Shown: in pieces, positions 5,481-6,848 of the stretch
How positions within the stretch are numbered: position 1 is the first letter of the stretch
How the letters are laid out: each line of letters starts with the position of its first letter
NCBI GenBank assembly: GCA_009781125.1
Contig: WQYS01000126.1
Coordinates: 1 to 6,848 of the forward strand
Direction of reading: 5' to 3'
From: Acidobacteriaceae bacterium
GTDB taxonomy: Bacteria > Acidobacteriota > Terriglobia > Terriglobales > Acidobacteriaceae
Length of the DNA stretch: 6,848 bases
Translations under genes and position numbers: made by a program
Notes under the pieces: generated by a model
Database searches by the model: none
Told to the model about the DNA's origin: nothing
The model's input: the letters and a program-made list of their open reading frames with translations, nothing else

Positions 5481-6848
5481 CCGTGGTGCCCCCAGAGAAG
5501 AATCAGTACCAGCACGGCAAAGGCGAGTCCGAGAATGCGCAGATAACTCTGCGCCCGTCCGCCCTGCAAGCGCGCCAGCGCCCGGCTGCCGAACGTGATG
5601 CCGTCCGTGCCGCGGTCGAAGCCGCCATTCACAACGACGTTATCCATAGTGCGAGTCAGCCCGGAGAACATGAGCACCAGCGAGGACACCAGCCACACAG
5701 CGCCTCCCCAGATCCAGCGGTCAAACCAGTCGCATACATGCGCGAACCAGTACGTCAGGCGGACAAACGTGGTTCTGTAGAGCTGATCGACGAAATATGC
5801 GTTCTGCAATACGTGGAAGATTCGCGGTCGAATCCGTTCATATCGGTCCGGAGCATCTGGATTTTGTTCGGGTTTGCGGCCATACCACCACCAGCCAACG
5901 AAAAAGCCAAAAAGGACGATAACCGTCGAGGTCCACATTACATGCAGCACGCCCGGCTCGTGGAAACCCTGCCAGTCGAAACTGAGTGGTCGGCCTTCAA
6001 GGAAAGAATTGAACCACGGCCATGCGGGCGTTCCAACGAATCCAAACAGAATCGCAAGAATCGCAAGGACCACCAGCGGCACTGTCATCACTGCGGGGCT
6101 TTCGTGCGGAATTGAGCTAGCCGAGTCATGCTCGGATGTCAGGCGCAGCTTGCCGAAGAAGACGTAGCAGACCTGCCGGGTCATATAGAAGGCAGTCAGC
6201 AGAGCGCCGATGATGCCGAGATAGAACGGCACGCGCGAGACGCTCCAGATGGAGGCAGCATGTAGTATGGCGTCCTTGCTCCAGAAGCCGGAGAAGACGA
6301 GCGGAAATCCGCACAGCGCCAGCATACCCACCGCGTAAGTAGCGAACGTCAGCGGCATATATTTGCGTAGCCCACCCATGCGGCGGATGTTCTGTTCCTC
6401 ACCGCATCCGTGGATGACCGATCCCGCGCCCATGAAGAGCAGCGCCTTGAAGAAGGCGTGCGCGATCAGGTGGAACATGCCCACGGCGACTCCGCCAACG
6501 CCGAGACCCAGCATCATGTATCCGAGTTGAGAGATGGTGGAGTAGGCAAGAATCCGCTTGATGTCGTTCTGCGCCACGGCAATGCTCGCGGCAAAGACGG
6601 CGGTGATGGCTCCAACCCATGCAACGACCTTGAGCGCGGTCGTCACCGTGTCCGGCCCAATATGCACGCTCATCAGCGGGTAGACACGCGCCACCAGAAA
6701 CACACCCGCAGCAACCATCGTAGCGGCGTGAATCAGCGCGCTGACCGGCGTTGGGCCTTCCATCGCATCCGGCAGCCATACATGCAGGGGAACCTGTCCC
6801 GATTTTCCAACTGCACCACAGAAGATCAGCAGAGCGATTCCCGTAGAG
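5477..6848 (-). CDS. nuoL: NADH-quinone oxidoreductase subunit L (NuoL), C-terminal two thirds, 5' end outside the window
   Basis: NuoL is the distal antiporter-like proton-pumping subunit of complex I; its long C-terminal lateral helix runs along the other pump modules. The frame is open to the window edge, giving 456 residues, and the first visible ones (FCGAVGKSGQVPLHVW) correspond to about residue 215 of E. coli NuoL. The ATG at 6763 is internal, lying in the conserved PDAMEGPTPVSALIHAATM motif. In fragment numbering, the proton-path residues are Lys15 (E. coli K229), His40 (H254), His126, His130 and Lys134 in HLIAHAFFKALLF (H334/H338/K342) and Lys191 in GFWSKDAIL (K399). The C-terminal region, after NAYFVDQLY, is about 26-33 residues longer than in E. 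coli or M. tuberculosis NuoL (recalled sequences), with a Trp- and Val-rich stretch. The stop overlaps the nuoM start by four bases. With two nuoM genes downstream, the extension fits a lengthened membrane arm. Confidence 0.96.
   Translation of the reverse strand, partial: STGIALLIFCGAVGKSGQVPLHVWLPDAMEGPTPVSALIHAATMVAAGVFLVARVYPLMSVHIGPDTVTTALKVVAWVGAITAVFAASIAVAQNDIKRILAYSTISQLGYMMLGLGVGGVAVGMFHLIAHAFFKALLFMGAGSVIHGCGEEQNIRRMGGLRKYMPLTFATYAVGMLALCGFPLVFSGFWSKDAILHAASIWSVSRVPFYLGIIGALLTAFYMTRQVCYVFFGKLRLTSEHDSASSIPHESPAVMTVPLVVLAILAILFGFVGTPAWPWFNSFLEGRPLSFDWQGFHEPGVLHVMWTSTVIVLFGFFVGWWWYGRKPEQNPDAPDRYERIRPRIFHVLQNAYFVDQLYRTTFVRLTYWFAHVCDWFDRWIWGGAVWLVSSLVLMFSGLTRTMDNVVVNGGFDRGTDGITFGSRALARLQGGRAQSYLRILGLAFAVLVLILLWGHHG
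5543..5779 (-). other. Extended lateral-helix (HL) coding segment of nuoL
   Basis: This segment encodes the stretch from the Tyr of VDQLY, just before the lateral amphipathic helix, to the Tyr of QSYLR at the start of the final TM helix. The two tyrosines are 78 residues apart. My recollection of E. coli NuoL (LYDKVF to GYLRW) gives about 45, and of M. tuberculosis NuoL about 52. Most of the extra length lies between FVRLTYW and TMDNVVVNG and includes WIWGGAVWLVSSLVLMF, a long helix-compatible hydrophobic segment. The exact boundaries of the helix and insertion are inferred without an alignment program. Confidence 0.65.

Noticed and set aside
5477..6763. NuoL as a complete 428-residue protein starting at 6763
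   Set aside because: The frame continues to the window edge with conserved NuoL sequence (GAVGKSGQVPLHVWLPDA), so the ATG at 6763 is internal.

Overview
The window looks like chromosomal DNA of a moderately GC-rich (roughly 60% by eye) heterotrophic bacterium. The combination of a DUF5703/GH95-like glycosidase of plant-polymer degraders, the style of the nuo proteins and an intergenic palindrome of the CATTCCG...CGGAATG type suggests Acidobacteriota (Acidobacteriaceae-like). This is an inference from recognition, not from a marker gene.

Layout: positions 1-690 (+) hold the C-terminal 229 codons of a large (alpha/alpha)6-barrel glycoside hydrolase-like protein. Positions 691-867 are a short convergent intergenic region with two hairpins: a perfect 15-bp inverted repeat (720-760), and a second hairpin (801-832) followed, on the minus strand, by a T run. 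The second is the likely terminator of the leftward operon. From 868 to the right edge everything is on the minus strand and forms one tightly packed operon. In transcription order it encodes NuoL (5' end outside the window), a first NuoM, a second and different NuoM, and NuoN. The junctions are a 4-nt ATGA overlap, a direct abutment (TAG then ATG) and a 1-nt TAATG overlap, so translation is probably coupled.

Together these are the distal, proton-pumping membrane arm of respiratory complex I (NADH:quinone oxidoreductase, NDH-1). Canonical complex I has three antiporter-like subunits (L, M, N); this operon encodes four. Two independent features fit a complex with an extra pump module (the published '2M' complex I idea). 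The two NuoM proteins are strongly divergent, so they are not a recent duplication. The C-terminal lateral-helix region of NuoL is about 26-33 residues longer than in three-pump enzymes, which is what is needed to span one more subunit.

The most unusual detail is in the second NuoM. It lacks the TM7 lysine (E. coli NuoM K234 position; Leu here) that is otherwise present in L, the first M and N of this same window, while keeping the TM5 Glu, TM8 Lys and TM12 Glu. The extra module may therefore pump by a modified route or not pump at all. No mobile element, tRNA, rRNA or CRISPR array was seen.
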